NCBI GenBank assembly: GCA_963678705.1
Contig: OY783209.1
Span: 14,942,001-15,006,000, forward strand
DNA length: 64,000 nucleotides
Source of the DNA: Panorpa germanica
Taxonomy: Eukaryota; Arthropoda; Insecta; Mecoptera; Panorpidae
Reading direction: 5' to 3'
This document shows, piece after piece, positions 23,402 through 34,380 of this stretch; position 1 is the first letter of the stretch; the number at the start of each line of letters is the position of its first letter. A model generated the notes under the pieces. It was not told where the DNA came from and made no database searches. It saw only the letters and a program-made list of their open reading frames with translations. The position numbers were made by a program, and so were the translations under genes.

Positions 23402-26400
23402 TTACACTTCTATATTATTTTCTATCACAAAGTTTGTTACTATTTCCGCCGTTGCTTCACTTGTCATTAAACAGGACATGTTGACTGGGAACTGTGCTAC
23501 ATTACATAATTCATTTAAAAGTCTATCAATTTTTGATGCTAAAAGATGACACCTTAGAATTATATGGTCCAAAGAACCTTCTTCTCCACATCTACAATTT
23601 GGTGTGTCTTTTATATTTATTTTGTATAAATGAGCTGGACATCTAGAATGCCCAGATTTCATTCGACAATTTGTTGAAATATATTTTCGTGAATGATTTT
23701 TATTAAACCATGTGGATGTTGGAATTTTTTGATTCGCTGCAAAAAAAAATTTTCCAGTACTTTGACTTTTCTCATTATATATATTCTGCCATTCTGCCAT
23801 ACAATTTTCTTTAATTATTTTTTTGGAATCATTTATTGACCAATTTATTTCGATTATTTCCCCATCTACACAAGCTTCTTTGGCCAGTTTGTCAGCCATT
23901 TCGTTTCCTTTTATGCCTACATGTCCAGGAATCCAAATAAGTTTAACATTGATATCACTTTTTCCCATTTTTAAAAGATATTCTTTAATTACGCATATTT
24001 TGTTATTGTTATTGTTTTTGAATGTATTGTTTTCTATAGATGAACAAACACTACGAGAATCAGTGAAGATTAATATATTTTTATTGTCAGTTTTTTGTAT
24101 TATTTCTAGTAATTTCATTATTGCTGTTATTTCAGTATTATAAGAATTTGTGATGTTGTTAAGTTTGTATTTATACTGTTGATCTGTATTATAATTGAAA
24201 ATGCCAATTCCTCCAGTTTTAGAGTTTTTTTCGAATGAACCATCGGTAAACCATATACTCCAGTTTATATCATCTTTTGTTATATATTCCATATATTTTT
24301 GATAAGTTATTTCCTTACTGTCATTCTTCTTGAACAAATTTATTTCTGTATGTATTGTTGTCATGCTTATTTCTAATGGAAATTTGAAAAAAGGTATAAT
24401 GTTGTGTACCTCTAAGTTCAAGTTATTATATCTATCAAAACTAGTTAAAAGTGCCGGTTTTTTATGAGTTGTCCAATATGGTTTATTATAAAGGACATAT
24501 AGTTTAGATAATCTTGTATTTAAGGGTCCACATGGGTTATGTCTGTTTTTACAAAAGAAACTGTCTGATATTTGTTGTATTCTGATATTTACCGGAGGAA
24601 TATTAGTTTGATAGTTGAGGATTTGGATTGGTGTTGAAACCATCGCACCTAATATTATTCTTAAACATTTGTTTTGTATAATTTCAATTTTTTTTAATCT
24701 TGAGTTATTTGCGGTGCAGATCATAGTACTAGAATAGTCAATATGCGGTCTAACAATAGCTTTATATATTTTTATTAAGGTTGTTGGGTGTGCGCCCCAT
24801 TTGTATCCTGCTATACATCGCATCAAATTTAAGCCTTTTTGACATTTGTTAATAATATGAGCAATTTCTTTCGCACAAGTGCTTTTCGTATCAAAGAATA
24901 TACCCAGAAATTTGGTATTTGAACTAACAGTTATATTTTTATTTCTGATGGTTATTTTTGGACTGCAGTTTATTCTATGCCTTGTAAATATAACTATTTT
25001 ACTTTTTTCTGACGATATATTTAATTTGATTTCCTTTAGTAAAATATCTAGTTTTCTTAATTTTGATTGTATTCTGTTTTGAGCTATATCTTGTGTATGG
25101 CCCATACTATAAATAACTATGTCATCTGCATACATCAGTACTGTTGTGTTGTTATCTGATAGTGTTGTTAACTTTTCTGTGTATATGTTGAATAATAAGG
25201 GAGATAATATTGAGCCTTGTGGAATTCCGTGATTACATAGTATAGGACCAGTTAACTTATTATTGTATCTGACTGTTATTTCTCTATTTTGGAAGTAGTT
25301 TATAATCCAGTTGGATATTTTGGAAGATATACCTATGTTTTCTACTTTTTCTTTTAATATTTTAAGATTAACATTGTCATAAGCAGCTTCAATGTCAATG
25401 AAAGCAGCTATCATATAATGATTTTTGCTATATGTTCTTTGAATATCGATATTCAATATGTTTAAGTTATGCTGCGTACTTCTAAAAGCAAATTGTAACT
25501 CAGGTAATCTTTTATGATGTTCGAGATACCATTCCACTCTGTTTTTGATGATTGATTCCATAGTTTTGCCCATACATGATAGTAAAGTAATTGGTCTGAA
25601 TGATTCTTCTTTGTTTGGATCTTTTCCTGGTTTTAATATAGGAACAACGATATGTTTTTTCCAGTCTAATGGTATATCAGCAGTGTTTAATGACAGATTA
25701 TATATTTGTGTAAGATGATTTATTGCATTGTCAGGTAGGTTTTGTATCATTTTGTAATTTATTCTATCAAATCCTGTGCTACTGTTTTTATTATGATTTA
25801 ACGCGAAATTTACTTCATTTATATTTATGCTATTATCTAGGAAATTATCTTTTATGGTGGTGGTGGTAGTAATATTTAAATTGTTGTTCTGTGGAAATTT
25901 TTTGTTAATGAATTCTTCTATTAAATTTTCATTATCACTTATCCTTTTAGTACTATAGCTTTTATTGTTAATTTTTCTTATATTATTCCAGACAATGTTG
26001 GTTGTTGTGTTTGGGTTTAAATTCTCGCAGAAATCCTGCCATTCTATTTTTTTCCTGGCTCTAAAATATCGTCTGGTTTTAGCTTGATGTTTTTTATAAT
26101 TTAAATAATTCGCCATTGTCATGTTTTTATTAAAAATAGTTAGTGCTAATTTTCTTTGAGCTATCATTTTATTGCACTCTGTGTCCCACCAAGACGGTTT
26201 TATTTTATTAGGAGTTATATTATACAATCTGGTAGATGGAATATGTATGTCTGCCGAATTATTAATAACATCTCTAAATTGGTTGTATTTGTTTTCAACA
26301 TCTTGGGGATTACTTGTGATTCCATTTGTGGTAAGGTTTGAAATTCTGCTTTCTATTTCAAGGCGATATTTCTCCCAATCTGCTTTTCGGAAATTTCTCC

Positions 26401-27121
26401 TCGTTAAATATTCTGATGTACGGTAACGGTCTTTATTATTGTCATTCAGACAGAAAAAAATTGGGTAGTGATCACTACCTAAGCTATGTGCAAGAACTTG
26501 CCACGAAGTAATTTGTTGTGTTAACGTCATAGATACCAATGTGAGATCCAATATACTGTCCCTTGTACTGAGATTGCTTACTCTAGTTGGTTTATCATCG
26601 TTGATAATATTTAGATTTTCGTTTTCTATGAATTTTAACAATTCGTTACCTTCATACTGACTACCTGGACAGTTTATATCCCAAGCAAGATTAGTCGCAT
26701 TGAAATGTCCAGCCAGTATAACAGGAACAGCTATTTGTTGTTTTATCTGTGACCAGTTTGAATTAGATAGTTTATGATTCGGTTAAGCATAGATTGATAA
26801 AATACATATTACCTCAGTTTCGTTATGTGTTATAATTATTCCAACTATTTCGACCGAATTAAATGGGTTATTTAGCATTACTCGTTTATATTTTATAGAT
26901 TTATGTATCAAGATAGCAACACCCCCGTGGGGATTATAGTTTGTATTCTGTATCCTATCTTCTCTTTCAATAAAATAGCCTTTAATGTTGAAATTGTGAT
27001 TTTTTGTTAAAAACGTTTCTGAAAGTATGCATATATGTATGTTATGCTTCTGTAGCATATGTTGTAGTTCCTCTTTAATATATCTGACTCCTCTACAGTT
27101 CCATTGAATAAAATTTATCAT
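23402..27121 (-). pseudogene. I-like LINE ORF2: endonuclease-RT-RNase H, one stop
   Basis: About 1239 codons in one frame from 27121 to 23402, interrupted once by TAA at 26783-26785. Endonuclease: IQWNCRG at the start, ILSETF, then GHFNA at 26696-26710, where the family has GDFNA (catalytic Asp replaced by His), then LGSDHYPI. RT: RPITLLSCMGKTMES, AFRSTQHN, AFIDIEAAYDNV, GIPQGSILSPLLFNIY, and YADD at 25121-25132. RNase H: WFTDGSF, TEITAI, FTDSRS, IPGHVGIKGNEMAD. The C-terminal finger is CRCGEEGSLDHIILRC. RT and RNase H catalytic residues are present. The stop lies within the endonuclease, so only a C-terminal product starting downstream (for example at 26641) could be made. Confidence 0.9.
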
Positions 27122-27328
27122 TTTAACTGTTTTAATTAATTATTGATTTTTATATCTGACCTTGGTCTTGTTGTTTGATTTATTTATATATTTTATTTTA
27201 TTTTTTTTCTTTATGTTTATATAATTATTGTTGATTTAATATTTTAGTAAATTTATTAACCGATTAGGTTTAGTGATGTGAATAGAGTTTTTATTAAAAA
27301 TAAACTAAATTTATATATCGATGTTTTC

Positions 27329-28756
27329 TTACGAGTTTGGCCATTGTACACTAGATATTTGTTTCTTGTAGCTTCTAAGATATTGGGATGTAATATTTGG
27401 GTCTTTGTTTGTATCTTTAATTTTGTCATCATTATTTTTATTATATATTGATGTATAGCAGGTATCATTATCATTGTTTTCCATTGTAATATCAGGTTTC
27501 TCTTGGTTGATTTGCTTTCTGTTTTTTCCCTGATTAGTTTTCTTAAGGTATGTGTCGCTTTCTTCATTGTTAGGTTTCATTTCTTCTCTTCTTCTTTTTG
27601 GATTTGGTTCTTTAGTGGATGTCGTAGGTTGTGGTTGACTGTAAGATCTTTGTAACGAGTTACCTGTATTTGATTTATTCACTCTGGTATTAGTTCTTCT
27701 GGTTAAAGGGTTTGGTTTGTATGTTGGTATTATGTTGATACTATTGTATTTATTTGTGATATTGGGAAAAGTCTCATTGTAGTTTAGAGCTTCAAAAGAG
27801 TTTTGAGTTCTTACTGAGTATAAATAGTCTGTATTTTTTTCCATTAATTCTAATTTTGCTTTATAAAAACTGAGATTGTGTTGGGCCATGAGATCTTTTA
27901 TCTTGATTTGTCTTTTTTTTTCAGGACATTTATTGTCTGTAGCCTCGTGGTTAAGTTTACAATTTATGCATGTCGGGTTAAGAGATGTGCATGCAGTACG
28001 TAAATGATCTTCACTTCCGCAGAATTTACATTTTGCTACTTTTGCTCTACATTTTGTGGCTGCGTGACCAAATTTAAAACAATTATAACATTGTATCGTC
28101 TGTTGTACAAATGGTTCACATGCTCGTCTCACTCTCCACATGTAAACATAAGCAGGGATTGCAAGTCCTTCAAAGAATAGTTTCACTGATGTACTGGGTT
28201 CATATTTTATAGCTCCGTCAACTGTTATTTTTCGATTTAGCCTTTGCACTCTCGTTACTTTAAAAGGTGGACACTCTATATTATTTAAAATTGTTTCTTC
28301 CGTATATTCTATATCAACACCTTTTATAATAGCTACTTTTGTGCACCAGTAAAATGGGATAAACGCTTCATATCCATTGTTTTTCAGCAATGTTGATTTG
28401 GTAATTTCGTTAGCTAGTATTGCATTAGCACATTGAACGATTACTCTATTTCTTCCCACTTTTTTAATTTCTATTATATTAGATTTATTGCTAATTTTAC
28501 AAATTATTTCTGCTAATTTAAGAGAACTAAAAAATGTATTTCCATCACTATTATTTTTAACTATCATTACTTTATACGAGTCATATTTTGTTTCTGTGTT
28601 GTATAAATTATTATATATTTTTTTAACATTGTCACTATTGTTATTTAAGTTTTCTGTTATATCACTGGATGTTTTATCTGTAGGAAATGATTTGTTAGTC
28701 ACAGAGTTGTTTTTATTGTTCGGATTTTTATCGGGAGGTTCAACCTCCATATCCAT
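27329..28756 (-). CDS. I-like LINE ORF1, nucleic-acid-binding Gag-like protein
   Basis: Intact 475-codon frame starting at the first ATG after the 5' UTR. The N-terminal ~90 residues are Asn-rich and polar. A central region with IIEIKKVGRNRVIVQCANA is consistent with an RNA-binding fold. Around residues 215-275 come three CCHC-type knuckles (CYNCFKFGHAATKC, CKFCGSEDHLRTAC and CINCKLNHEATDNKC) followed by PEKKRQIKIKDLMAQ. The C-terminal third is polar and low-complexity. ORF1 proteins of this type coat the LINE RNA and chaperone target-primed reverse transcription. ORF2 follows about 200 bp downstream on the same strand. The start choice is supported by the 212-bp leader and TSD. Confidence 0.9.
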   Translation of the reverse strand: MDMEVEPPDKNPNNKNNSVTNKSFPTDKTSSDITENLNNNSDNVKKIYNNLYNTETKYDSYKVMIVKNNSDGNTFFSSLKLAEIICKISNKSNIIEIKKVGRNRVIVQCANAILANEITKSTLLKNNGYEAFIPFYWCTKVAIIKGVDIEYTEETILNNIECPPFKVTRVQRLNRKITVDGAIKYEPSTSVKLFFEGLAIPAYVYMWRVRRACEPFVQQTIQCYNCFKFGHAATKCRAKVAKCKFCGSEDHLRTACTSLNPTCINCKLNHEATDNKCPEKKRQIKIKDLMAQHNLSFYKAKLELMEKNTDYLYSVRTQNSFEALNYNETFPNITNKYNSINIIPTYKPNPLTRRTNTRVNKSNTGNSLQRSYSQPQPTTSTKEPNPKRRREEMKPNNEESDTYLKKTNQGKNRKQINQEKPDITMENNDNDTCYTSIYNKNNDDKIKDTNKDPNITSQYLRSYKKQISSVQWPNS

Positions 28757-28968
28757 ATTGTTAATTAACCAGTGATAATTAAATAGAAGTTACTTCACTT
28801 CTTAGTAATATCACTTAATAATAATATAAATTATAATTTAAATACAAATAAATCACGAAAAAAAAAATATTATAATTTGCAAAAAAAAAAAAAAAAAGAT
28901 CACTATTTATTTTATTGTTTTATTTATTGAAAACACGTGCGCTCACCAATGAGACTCGATGTAAACTG

Positions 28969-28981
28969 TAGTTGGATTATC
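28969..28981 (+). repeat. Target-site duplication of the I-like LINE (5' side)
   Basis: Exact copy of the 13-mer at 23204-23216; it defines the true 5' end of the element at 28968. Confidence 0.9.
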
Positions 28982-29171
28982 ATTATCATCATTTATTACA
29001 ATAATACTTTTATTTTCAATAAATATTAATAGCTCCCTCCCATCATAATTTGGCATATGGAGATAGAGCCCCACGTATCACTAAAATGTCCAATTTGTCT
29101 TATTTATTTTTTAATATAATTTTTTTTTAATTACAAAGAATGTTATAACTAACCTGTGGCTTATCTAGCAA

Positions 29172-31880
29172 TCTTGCATTATAATGTTTCAAGCGTATAA
29201 GTTAATAAACACATAATTTATTTGATACATATTTACGCGATTCGTATGGTGGCTCGAAATCGGCTTTATGCAAAATTTAAAAAATTTCCTAATTTGTAGA
29301 GAATAAAATTCTATTGTCGTCCTGAGATTCTTTCTTTAATTTTCTGGAAACCTATAATATTGGCAGAACTGAATAACTTTTAATTCGAAAAAGATAGACA
29401 GTTGAAATTTTGCTTGTGTATTAAGGACTAACTCTTAACCAGATCGACCACATTCTTGTTGATAGGAGACATCGGAACAACATAAAGGATGTAAGAAGCT
29501 ATAGAGGTGCAAACATCGACACAGACCACATACTGGTCGGGTCTAAAGTCAGAATTAGACTGTGCTAGAACTTCTTTCGAAAGCTTAAGCTTAAGCTCTA
29601 AGCTTAAGGAGCAGAATATCAACTGGAAATAGGTAAAGGATATCATCCTAAAATCCGTAAATGAAATGAAATGAAACTATCCCAAGTCTAGACCGTCATA
29701 CCAGAATCGAGTGGTTTGACGACGAGTGTAAGAAAGTCACCGAAGAAAAAATGAGGCATACTTATTGATGTTACAAAAACATCGCACAAGAGCCCACGAG
29801 AAAAAAATATAAGGAGCTGAGGAAGGTCTGGATAAAACTATACAGAAGAAAGATAGTAATCTATATTGAAGATTCACTAAAAACATATAGAGAACTTAAA
29901 CAAACAGATTGAGTGTCGAAAGTTCTATAAATCAGTCAATAATATGAGAAGCGAATTCAAGCCAAGAGCCATCTCATGTAGAAATAAGAAGGGAGAACTC
30001 GTTAGTGAACCCCATGAAGTATCTGAAGTGTGGAGAGACCACTTCTAAGATCTGCTTGAGGGGAGTGACGTAACTGCTCCTCAAGATGACAGTATCGAAC
30101 AAGATATCATCGAAGACGAAGATAACCTCCACCTTTCATTGACGAAGTGATCCTTGCAATTAAAAACCTTAAAAATAACTGATCTGCTGGCCCGACAATA
30201 TACCATCTTTCCGTTTTAAAGGTCGATGAACCAGAGCTTATTAGAGCCTTACACAAAATTATGGTTAAAATATGGAAAACGGAGAATAGAACTATTGAAT
30301 GGGAGGAAGGCTCCATCTGCCCCAGATTCTAATAAGGAATCACACTCCTCAACACGGCTTGTAAAATCTTCTCCAACCTGCTCTTTGCAAGATTTCAACC
30401 ATATACTGAAAAGTAATTGGAAGTTACCAGTGTGGATTCAAAACCGAAAAATCTACTGTAGACGAAATCCAAAGTCTGAGACAAATTTTAGAAAAAACTT
30501 AAGAATACAATATTAGAAATTTTTATTTATTTATCGACTTTAAAGCTGTTTACGACAGTATTAAAAGAGACAAGTTGATCATGGCAACGACTGAGTTTAA
30601 AATACCCACAAAACTAGTCAACTTCACTAATGCCACATTAGGCAACATACGATGCCATGTTGAAATCCAAAACCATCTTTTAGAGCTCTTCACAACAGGA
30701 AAAGATCTACTACATGGAGACTCGCTTGCCTGCTTGCTCTTCAATCTTGAATTGGAGAAATGCATCTGAAATTGCGGATTAGATCGGAGAGGCACTCTAT
30801 GGAACAGATAACAATTATTTGCCTTTGCAGACGATAAAGACATCATTGGAAGATCTGAAAGGGCAGTGAGAGAGTCCTTCCAAGCACTAGAAATCTCTGC
30901 TACAAACATGGGCCTCACTATTAATGAAGACACGACAAAGTTTATGGAAGTCCTGTCTTCGACTGTAAACTACACCCCTTTATACACAAACGGTTACACC
31001 TTTGAAAAGGTTAGTGAATTCAAATACCTCGGAACAATTATTCAACGAGCAAAACAAGCTGAATGCCGAAATTATCAACAGAATCAAATCAGCTAATAAA
31101 TGTTTCTTTGGACTAAAAAAACAGATAAGGTCCAAATTTATCAGCAGAAAATCTAAACTGAGGCCATACAAGACACTCATACTACCTGTGCTGCTGTATG
31201 CTAGCGAAACCTAGACATTAAACCTAGGCACCCAGCAAGCTCTAGAAACTTTTAAAGGAAAAGTATTAGGAACTATATTCGGGCCTATTAAAGAACAAGG
31301 ATACTGGCGAACCAGATATAATATTGAATTATATGAACTTTATAAACAACCTTAAGTTGCACAGGTCATCCGAAGTAACAGGCTGAGAAGGCTCGGCCAC
31401 GTCTGGAGATCCCCTGAAGACAACCTTACCAGAATATACACCTTTAACAACCCTGCGGAATCTCGTACCCGAGGACGACCACCAACAAGATGGCTGGACG
31501 ACACAGTAGAGGATATCAAAACTTTGAAAGTAATAATCTGGCAAAGAGTTGCTTTGGAGCGATTGAGTTGGAAGAAGGGTGCTGTTGAGGTACCTAAGAC
31601 CTGCAGTAGGTTATTACGCTTTTAAAGAAGAAGAATAAGGTATTCAACGCTAACATATTTCGAACTTTAGAGAAATTTCAAATTTTGACTTTCATAATAA
31701 TTTAGTATCTAATCAAAAAAAAATTAAAATTTCAAAAAATAATTTGTATTAGAAACTTGAAATTTTATATATAGGCTAACTTTGGTACTTAATTAACAAA
31801 TCGAAAAAAAAAATTATATTTTTTCATATTTTGAGAAAAAATATTCAAATAATGCATCTTATCCCAAAAATCCGAAATAT
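29172..31880 (+). mobile_element. Helitron fragment in opposite orientation, split by an RTE-like LINE
   Basis: 29172-29426 is the reverse complement of the 5'-terminal block of units A/B: tc at the start, cattataatgtttc, then tttctggaaacc and gttgaaattttgc. The series continues at 31636 (aaggtattcaacgctaacat) to ~31880 with the following block (ggctaactttggtac, a run near cgaaaaaaaa). The order matches the reverse complement of 15300-15840, so the segment between is a later insertion. No 3' hairpin was found here. Confidence 0.6.
29427..31635 (+). pseudogene. RTE-like LINE, 5' truncated and broken
   Basis: Begins in the last part of an APE endonuclease (QIDHILVDRRHRNNIKDVRSYRGA followed by TDH, the SDH motif). 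It continues with RT blocks: GITLLNTACKI with STVDEI, FIDFKAAYDS, FADD in a degenerate FADDKDI (~30820), LGLTINEDTTKFM-like and EFKYLGTII, then KPYKTLILPVLLYASET. The C-terminal part reads RLRRLGHVWR followed by RGRPPTRWLDD. This C-terminal text is typical of the CFDP2/RTE-type LINEs widespread in insects. Multiple stops and frameshifts are present. It ends in a GAAGAA-rich tail, with a short taagg repeat at both ends (29422-29426 and 31636-31640). Confidence 0.7.
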
Positions 31881-32299
31881 TAGAAAAATTGTGGCCTTGG
31901 TAGTTAAAAATATTTTAAAGTGTTTCAATTTTCGAAAGATTTTTATTTCTTTTTGTAATTTCTAAACAAAATGAGATAAATTCTTTTTTTCTTTTTTTCT
32001 CGTGTAGTCATGAGCAGGACCACCCTCTGGTGCCCGCTTATCGTTGAATTTTGGGACACCCTGTATACTCATTTTATTTATATAATTCTTTGTTAATATT
32101 GTTTCTAATAAATTTTTATATTTAGTCTTAAATTTAGCTTGAATATACCTTGATTGATAAGATTTTACTGTTATAATATAGTTTAATTAAAAGCTTTCTT
32201 TTTTAATTTAAATAGTGTATTTTTACTTGGCGTTCCTGTCTCTAAAAAATATTAAATTATTTATACATATTATTATATATGCATATGTATTTAAAATTA
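31881..32299. other. AT-rich stretch; repeat tail motif only
   Basis: No gene seen. A tttgggacaccctgtata string at 32050-32067 resembles the terminal motif of repeats common in insect genomes, but no element could be delimited. Confidence 0.35.
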
Positions 32300-32640
32300 T
32301 CAACATTTCAAAATGAATCATCAAATTCGGTTTGACGTAATAATATTAAAATTAATAAAACATTTGAAATATTGTTATAATCACAATCAATAGGATCACA
32401 AACTAACTATCTTTGCTGACAATAAACTTTAGGAATAATTAAATAGTATATAAACAGTATGTTAATCTTAATCTAATAAGTTCATGAATAAACTTCATCG
32501 CGCAGATAGTAATTGGCTCACCACGTTCTGAGACTAGGCATAAGCTGTGTTGCACAGTGATTATTAGCTCAAATAAATATTGTTAATAAAACTAAAATAA
32601 ATACTTTTTTCATTAAAGTTCTAACTAATCAAACTTTAAT

Positions 32641-32657
32641 TGGCGCAGTCGGAAGGG
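32641..32657 (+). other. Primer-binding site of Gypsy-1 (tRNA-Ser type)
   Basis: tggcgcagtcggaaggg directly follows the LTR end (aatt). It matches the tRNA-Ser-primed PBS used by 17.6/297-type elements (TGGCGCAGTCGGTAGGA) apart from two positions. Confidence 0.7.
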
Positions 32658-32827
32658 TATTAAGGAATTACAATCGCTGTTATTTTTTTACATTTTTATG
32701 GTAAAAATTAATATTTCGAAACCTACAAAAATAATGTTAAACTTAATAAATAGTAGAGTGAAATAGAAACATAGTGAAGTTGAAGTGCTCTGAGACTCAT
32801 CAGACCCACTAGCAGCAGCATACGAAC

Positions 32828-32865
32828 ATGAAGATCTTGCAAGGCATCGCGGTGATAATCGTAAT
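32828..32865 (+). other. Leader mini-frame ending at a splice donor
   Basis: Within the Gypsy-1 leader an ATG opens MKILQGIAVIIV, a hydrophobic stretch, and runs straight into a consensus donor (GTAAT|GTGAGT, 32866). Elements of the env-carrying Gypsy group splice from the leader to make a subgenomic RNA, and a leader exon supplying the start of a secretory signal would fit. No env is recognisable downstream in this copy, so this is inference. Confidence 0.3.
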
Positions 32866-32950
32866 GTGAGTACTCATTCATATTTTCTTTCAATATTCAT
32901 ACTTCCCAAATACAAAAGTTATTATTATTTTACAATAATATTTCCTGTTT

Positions 32951-33140
32951 AAAAAGGAGTGTAAATAGCTTATACAAGCCTAAAACAAAAATTTAATTTA
33001 GAAAAGGAGTAAAAATCGCTTATACAGGACTACCAAATATTAAAAATAATATTAATAAAATATAAATTACACAACGTAATACACAATAATGAAATAATAA
33101 TTTTCTGAAAAGGAATATAGATCGCTTATATAGGCCTAAC
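32951..33140 (+). repeat. Degenerate leader repeat of Gypsy-1
   Basis: A ~32-bp motif of the form aaaaggagt-taaatcgcttatacagg occurs three times, near 32953, 33002 and 33106, between the PBS and gag. Spacing is irregular (about 50 and 104 bp). Confidence 0.7.
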
Positions 33141-33282
33141 GAAAATTAAAATAATATTAAAAATAATATTAAAATAAAATAAAAACTACATAACGTATTA
33201 AATACATAACATAATACTTGCAAAGTAATTAAATATTAATTAAAATAATAATTTCTAAAGTGAAATCACCCTTTTAAACAAA

Positions 33283-34368
33283 ATGGCAAATTTCACGTGT
33301 TACTTAAATTATATAAAAGAATTTAACGAAGAGAATTCATTGGCAGAATTCATAAAACATTTCGAACAATTCCGCAATGACGATGAGGCGCTAACGGAAG
33401 CTAGAAAGCACAATTCCCTAATACTTATGGGAATAAAAGCTAAGATTGTTGGTAAAGCCGCAATTATACTAGAAAACAGGGATACTAACGATTGAGATGA
33501 GTTGAAACAAATATTAACTACCCACTTCGGACACCACAAAAGCGAAACATCGCTAATTAGAGATTTAATGCTACTTAAGCAAGATATGATTTACACTACT
33601 TTGGCGTTTTATGATCGCTGCATAAAAATACAAAACTATTTAATTAATAGTATTCGCATTAGTAAACCAACAGCTGCTATACTATATGTGAAAATGGAAA
33701 CATACGCTAATCTAACCTTAGAAAGTTTTCTAACCGGACTAATTGACCCTCTAGGATGTCAGCTACGGCTACAAAGTTTCAACAAAATGGAGGACGCCCT
33801 GAAACTAATAGTCTGAGAAGACACATTGAAAACTAGACAGAATACAACAAAATTAATTAATGAGACCAGACATTAAACCACTTAAAACTCCTCAACAATT
33901 CCCACAAAAAAGCTTCTATCCTAATTTTAATAAGCCGAAAAATAACCCCGTATTCCGTAACCATATACCTAGATTTATCTTCCAAAATACACCAACATAC
34001 AATAACCCAACCAACCCACCTAACAATCCTTCACAACCAAGAACATCCGTCCAAACTAATGTCTGGAACAAAAAACCAAACCAACCAATAAGACGCCTGT
34101 GGACGCCGATGGATACTAGCTCTGGAAATAGAACACAAAATAACTGGAGACCCTAATTCTCAAGACAGGGACAAAATTACATTGCTGAAGAATTAAACTT
34201 TGCTAAAGAACAGCAGGGACAACAACAAGAAGCGGAATACCAAGAATACGATTTTTCGAAATACGGAGAATATCAACCCCAAGAAGACTCCTCCTGTTGG
34301 TACAAAGACGAACCACAGAAAGAAAATGAAAATTTTCACGTGGACATTAGTATCACAGAAAACAAATA
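33283..34368 (+). pseudogene. Gypsy-1 gag
   Basis: Open from ATG 33283 with a capsid-like N-terminal region (FIKHFEQFRND, then AKIVGKAAIILENRD and DELKQILTTHFG; later LIRDLMLLKQDM). It is interrupted by TGA at 33493-33495 and again at 33814-33816, each where the family usually has Trp. After a frame change at ~33850 the C-terminal part is Asn/Pro/Gln-rich (33860-34156), then an acidic Gln/Glu-rich tail to ~34368. There is no CCHC knuckle, as in the 17.6/gypsy group. Gag forms the capsid; this copy cannot make it. Confidence 0.7.
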
Positions 34369-34380
34369 ATCCTAAATAAC

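Larger units (their letters stand above)
23217..28968 (-). mobile_element. Near-full-length I-group LINE
   Basis: A 5752-bp insertion bounded by a 13-bp target-site duplication, with its poly(A) tail (poly-T on plus, 23217-23235) at the 3' end and a 212-bp 5' UTR (28757-28968). It carries ORF1 (gag-like, 475 aa) and ORF2 (endonuclease, RT, RNase H, Cys-His tail). The presence of an RNase H domain plus three-knuckle ORF1 fits the I group (I/Nimb-like). The 5' UTR contains two long A-runs (28857-28870 and 28879-28896). It is only lightly mutated and so a fairly recent insertion. Confidence 0.9.

Noticed and set aside
32045..32070. tttgggacaccctgtata string as a transposon end
   Set aside because: A familiar insect repeat motif, but no partner terminus or duplication was found nearby, so no element could be delimited.
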